A stretch of DNA of 7,541 nucleotides from NCBI GenBank assembly GCA_016793585.1, contig JAEUJR010000103.1, forward strand, positions 1 to 7,541, read 5' to 3'. Origin of the DNA: Archangium sp. (lineage in GTDB: Bacteria > Myxococcota > Myxococcia > Myxococcales > Myxococcaceae). The position numbers and the translations under genes are program-made. Positions 5,067 to 7,541 of the stretch are shown here, one piece after another. Numbering within the stretch: the first letter of the stretch is position 1; each line of letters begins with the position of its first letter. Under the pieces are notes generated by a model. That model was not told the origin of the DNA, did no database searches, and saw nothing but the letters and a program-made list of their open reading frames with translations.

Positions 5067-7481
5067 ATGAACACCCGCCTGTCCATCGGTCTCCTCTGCG
5101 CGCTCGTGCCGGCGTTCGCGCTCGCCCAGCAGCCCCCTGCGCCCAAAGCCGGAGCGCCCGCCGCCGCTGCAGCTGCTGCTCCCGGTGCCACCATCGCGCC
5201 CAAGAAGCCGAGCTGCGAGGAGTCGCGCCGCAAGGGCCGCTACAACATCTATTTCGACAAGGTCGAGATCGAGAAGCTGGTTCAGACCGTCTCTGACGTC
5301 ACCTGCAAGACCTTCATCCTGCCCGAGAACATTCGCGGCAAGATCAGCATCATCGGCCCCGAGAACGGCAAGGTCGAGGTCGACGCCGACCAGTTCTACG
5401 CGGCGTTCCTCGCGGCCCTCGATGCGAACAGTCTGTCTGTCTATTCGAACGGCAAGTTCATGAAGATCGTGGACAAGCAGCGGGCGAAGCAGTTCCCCAT
5501 TCAGACCATCTTCGACCCGACAGAGCAGTACACGATGAACGAGCAGATGGTCACTCGCATGTTCAAGATCAAGAACGTCGAGATCGAGCAGCTGCGCGGC
5601 GTGTTGCAGCAGTTGGTCACGCCGTCGGGCGACACCATTCCTTTCCAGCCCGACACCATCATCATCAACGACCTCGCGTCGAACATGCACCGCCTCGAGA
5701 AGCTGGTGGAGCAGCTCGACTCGCGCTCGGCGTCTGACGAGATGCGCGTCATTCAGGTGCAGTACGCGACGGCGCAGGAGATGGCCGACAAGATCACCAA
5801 GCTCTTCGAGGCGAAGGTGAACCGCCCTGGTCAGCGGCCTGGTGGGTTCATTCCGCCGCCTCCGCCGGGCGCCACGGCCGGCACACCTGCACCCGAGACC
5901 GGCCCCGCCACGCTCACCCAGCTCATTCCCGACGAGCGAACCAACAAGCTCATCATCATCGCCAGCCCCGGCGCGATGGCGCGCGTCACCGCGCTCATTC
6001 GGGAGATCGACATTCCCATCTCGGGCGAGGGCCGCATCAACGTGCTCTACCTCGAGAACGCGAACGCCGAAGACGTGGCCTCGACGCTGCAGACGCTGGC
6101 GCAGGGCACCGCGAACCGCCCCAAGACGCCCACGCCGCCTCCGCCCGGTGGCCGCCCCACCACCGCTGCCGAGCTGTTCTCGGGTGAGGTGAAGGTCTCG
6201 GCCGACAAGTCGACCAACGCCCTCGTCATCATTGCCAGCCAGAACGACTACCGCTCGCTGCTGCGGGTCATCGAGAAGCTCGACATTCAGCGCCGGCAGG
6301 TCTTCGTCGAAGCGGTCATCATGGAGGTCAACCTCGATCGCAACTCAGACCTCGGCATCAACTTTCACGGCGGCGTGCCCCTGCCCTCGCAGGACGTGAG
6401 CCCGATCTTCTTCGGCACCAAGTACTCGAGCCAGGGTCTGCCGCCCAGCCTCAGCCTTGCCAACCTGATCTCGTTGTCGGGCTTCCTCGGCGGCATTCAG
6501 AGCTCGCAGACCATCAACATCGCCGGCCTGACGATTCCCAACTTCGGCCTCGTCATCAACGCGCTGCAGAAGTCGAGCGACGTGAACGTGCTGTCGACGC
6601 CGCACATTCTCACCACCGACAACGAAGAGGCCGAGATCACGGTCGGCCAGAACGTGCCGTTCCAGTCGGGTTTCTCGGCGGGCGGGCTCGGCGGGCTCGG
6701 TGGCCTCGCGGGTCTAAGCGGCCTCGGTGGTGCGACTGGGCAGCTTGGTGGCCTCGGTGCGCTCGGTGGTCTCGGCGGCCTCGGCGGTGGCGTGTTCGGG
6801 CAGATTCAACGCCAGAACGTCGATCTGAAGCTCTCGATCAAGCCGCAGATCAACGAGTCCGACTACGTGCGCCTCGTCATCAACGAGCAGATCGAAGAGA
6901 TCGCCTCGTCAGACCCGGTGCTCGGCCCGACCACGTCGAAGCGCAGCGCGAAGACGACCGTCATCGCGAAAGATCAGGAGACCATCGTCATCGGCGGCAT
7001 CATGCAGGACCGCCTGGTGGAGTCGGTCTCGAAGACGCCGCTGCTCGGCGACATTCCACTGCTGGGCAACCTGTTCCGCCAGCAGTCGCGCCGCAAGGTG
7101 AAGACCAACCTGCTGCTCTTCCTCACGCCGTACATCATTCGTGACGCGGGCGACTTCCGCCGCATCTTCGAGCGGAAGATCAAGGAGCGTCAGCAGTTCG
7201 TCGAGCAGTTCTACGGCGCCAGCACCACCTATGACGTCGCCATCGACTTCAACCGCAAGCCCGGCCCGCTCGCGCGCATGACGCAATTGCTGAACAAGGA
7301 ATTGAACCGCATCGAGAACGGCGGCCCCGGCCTGCCTGGCGAGAAGGTCATCGCGCCCGCGCCCGAGTCGAAAGACCCGAAGCCTGCCACGCCGGTCGTC
7401 GAGCCGGCTGGTGCGACGCCGCCCGTGCCCGTGAAGGAGCCGAGCCCCGAGCAGCTGAAGGTGCAGCCGGAGATTCAGTGA
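5067..7481 (+). CDS. gspD: Type II secretion system secretin GspD
   Basis: This 804-residue outer-membrane channel of the T2SS forms a multimeric gated pore for folded exoproteins. A signal peptide (1-20, cut after ALA) leads to an Ala/Pro-rich stretch, the N0 domain (about 58-140, YNIYFDKVEIEKLVQTVSD onward), N1 (163-222), N2 (225-320) and N3 (324-405). N2 and N3 each carry a Pro-rich loop (252-281 and 350-366). The secretin core (about 405-692) contains VFVEAVIMEVN, TVGQNVPF (525-532), LSIKPQINE, TIVIGGIMQD, LLGDIPLLGNLF (659-670) and LLLFLTPYII. A Gly/Leu-rich insertion occupies 536-578. The tail includes a charged helix (about 695-715, possible S-domain/pilotin region) and a Pro-rich end (753-804). 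No Cys follows the signal peptide, so it is not itself a lipoprotein. The start is ATG 5067, which begins a standard signal peptide; TTG 5061 is in frame but less likely. There is no strong ribosome site, suggesting coupling to gspC. Confidence 0.97.
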   Translation: MNTRLSIGLLCALVPAFALAQQPPAPKAGAPAAAAAAAPGATIAPKKPSCEESRRKGRYNIYFDKVEIEKLVQTVSDVTCKTFILPENIRGKISIIGPENGKVEVDADQFYAAFLAALDANSLSVYSNGKFMKIVDKQRAKQFPIQTIFDPTEQYTMNEQMVTRMFKIKNVEIEQLRGVLQQLVTPSGDTIPFQPDTIIINDLASNMHRLEKLVEQLDSRSASDEMRVIQVQYATAQEMADKITKLFEAKVNRPGQRPGGFIPPPPPGATAGTPAPETGPATLTQLIPDERTNKLIIIASPGAMARVTALIREIDIPISGEGRINVLYLENANAEDVASTLQTLAQGTANRPKTPTPPPPGGRPTTAAELFSGEVKVSADKSTNALVIIASQNDYRSLLRVIEKLDIQRRQVFVEAVIMEVNLDRNSDLGINFHGGVPLPSQDVSPIFFGTKYSSQGLPPSLSLANLISLSGFLGGIQSSQTINIAGLTIPNFGLVINALQKSSDVNVLSTPHILTTDNEEAEITVGQNVPFQSGFSAGGLGGLGGLAGLSGLGGATGQLGGLGALGGLGGLGGGVFGQIQRQNVDLKLSIKPQINESDYVRLVINEQIEEIASSDPVLGPTTSKRSAKTTVIAKDQETIVIGGIMQDRLVESVSKTPLLGDIPLLGNLFRQQSRRKVKTNLLLFLTPYIIRDAGDFRRIFERKIKERQQFVEQFYGASTTYDVAIDFNRKPGPLARMTQLLNKELNRIENGGPGLPGEKVIAPAPESKDPKPATPVVEPAGATPPVPVKEPSPEQLKVQPEIQ
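6669..6800 (+). repeat. Gly/Leu-rich repeat insertion in the secretin
   Basis: About 44 codons encode imperfect GLGGLGG-type units with few other residues, from tandem ggcctcggtggt-like DNA. The insertion falls directly after the conserved VPF motif and before the strand leading to LSIKPQINE, inside the otherwise well-conserved secretin core. In enterobacterial GspD this connection is short and polar, so here it is expanded and may line or cap the pore. Repetitive DNA of this kind is prone to length change. Confidence 0.85.
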
Positions 7482-7483
7482 CC

Positions 7484-7541
7484 ATGAGCGAGTCGATGGA
7501 GACCAACGAAGAGATCCGCACCGAGCGCACCCAGATGGTGT
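7484..7541 (+). CDS. gspE: Probable T2SS ATPase GspE, N-terminus only (partial)
   Basis: An ATG two bases after the gspD stop opens a frame of 19 codons to the window edge, starting MSESMETNEEIRTERTQMV. GGAG at 7469-7472, inside the end of gspD, is 11 bases upstream. The visible part is acidic and probably disordered and has no diagnostic motif. The call rests on the standard gspC-gspD-gspE order. A different gsp gene or an accessory protein cannot be excluded until Walker A and the GspE zinc-binding tetracysteine motif are seen downstream. Confidence 0.65.
   Translation, partial: MSESMETNEEIRTERTQMV

Noticed and set aside
4464..5690. 408-codon open frame on the minus strand across gspC and gspD
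   Set aside because: It is antisense to two recognised T2SS genes. Its composition (Arg, Leu, Asp, Val) mirrors GC-rich third positions and no family motif is seen.

Overview
The window is GC-rich, densely coding, and comes from a bacterium of the Myxococcota (myxobacteria and relatives). The clearest lineage marker is a MYXO-CTERM surface-sorting tail (Cys-Gly-Cys, hydrophobic stretch, Arg-Arg-Arg) at the C-terminus of a secreted hydrolase. The Gly/Ala/Ser/Thr-rich linker and Cys-rich module in front of that tail are also typical of myxobacterial surface proteins.

Layout. (1) At the left edge are the last codons of an unidentified plus-strand gene, almost touching a complete acyl-CoA dehydrogenase of the ACAD10/11-like group (74-1267). 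(2) Converging on it with a 6-base gap is a minus-strand pair: a secreted alpha/beta-hydrolase with a MYXO-CTERM tail (1651-2985), followed 20 bases downstream by a 118-residue predicted three-helix membrane protein (1274-1630). (3) A 181-base divergent intergenic region separates the hydrolase from a plus-strand type II secretion (T2SS) cluster: two tandem, diverged gspC paralogues (3167-3979 and about 4092-5054), gspD for the outer-membrane secretin (5067-7481), and the first 19 codons of what is by position gspE (7484 to the window edge).

How they may work together. GspC is the inner-membrane clamp that contacts the secretin GspD, and GspE is the cytoplasmic ATPase. MYXO-CTERM proteins have been reported to need the T2SS to reach the cell surface in Myxococcus. 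The divergently placed MYXO-CTERM hydrolase is therefore a plausible client of the machine encoded beside it. The acyl-CoA dehydrogenase looks like a separate lipid-catabolism unit.

The most notable observation is that each gspC paralogue is preceded by a near-consensus sigma-54 (RpoN) -24/-12 element. The two elements are identical at all 12 defined positions (TGGCACC-N4-TTGCT) although the DNA around them is unrelated. Both sit so close to the start of the membrane-anchor coding sequence that the predicted transcripts would have leaders of only about 2 and 6 bases. Also notable are a sharp patch of A/T-ending codons between the two domains of the first GspC, and a long Gly/Leu-rich insertion in the secretin core. 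I found no tRNA, rRNA, CRISPR array, insertion sequence or clear intrinsic terminator, and no gene-free stretch longer than 300 bases.
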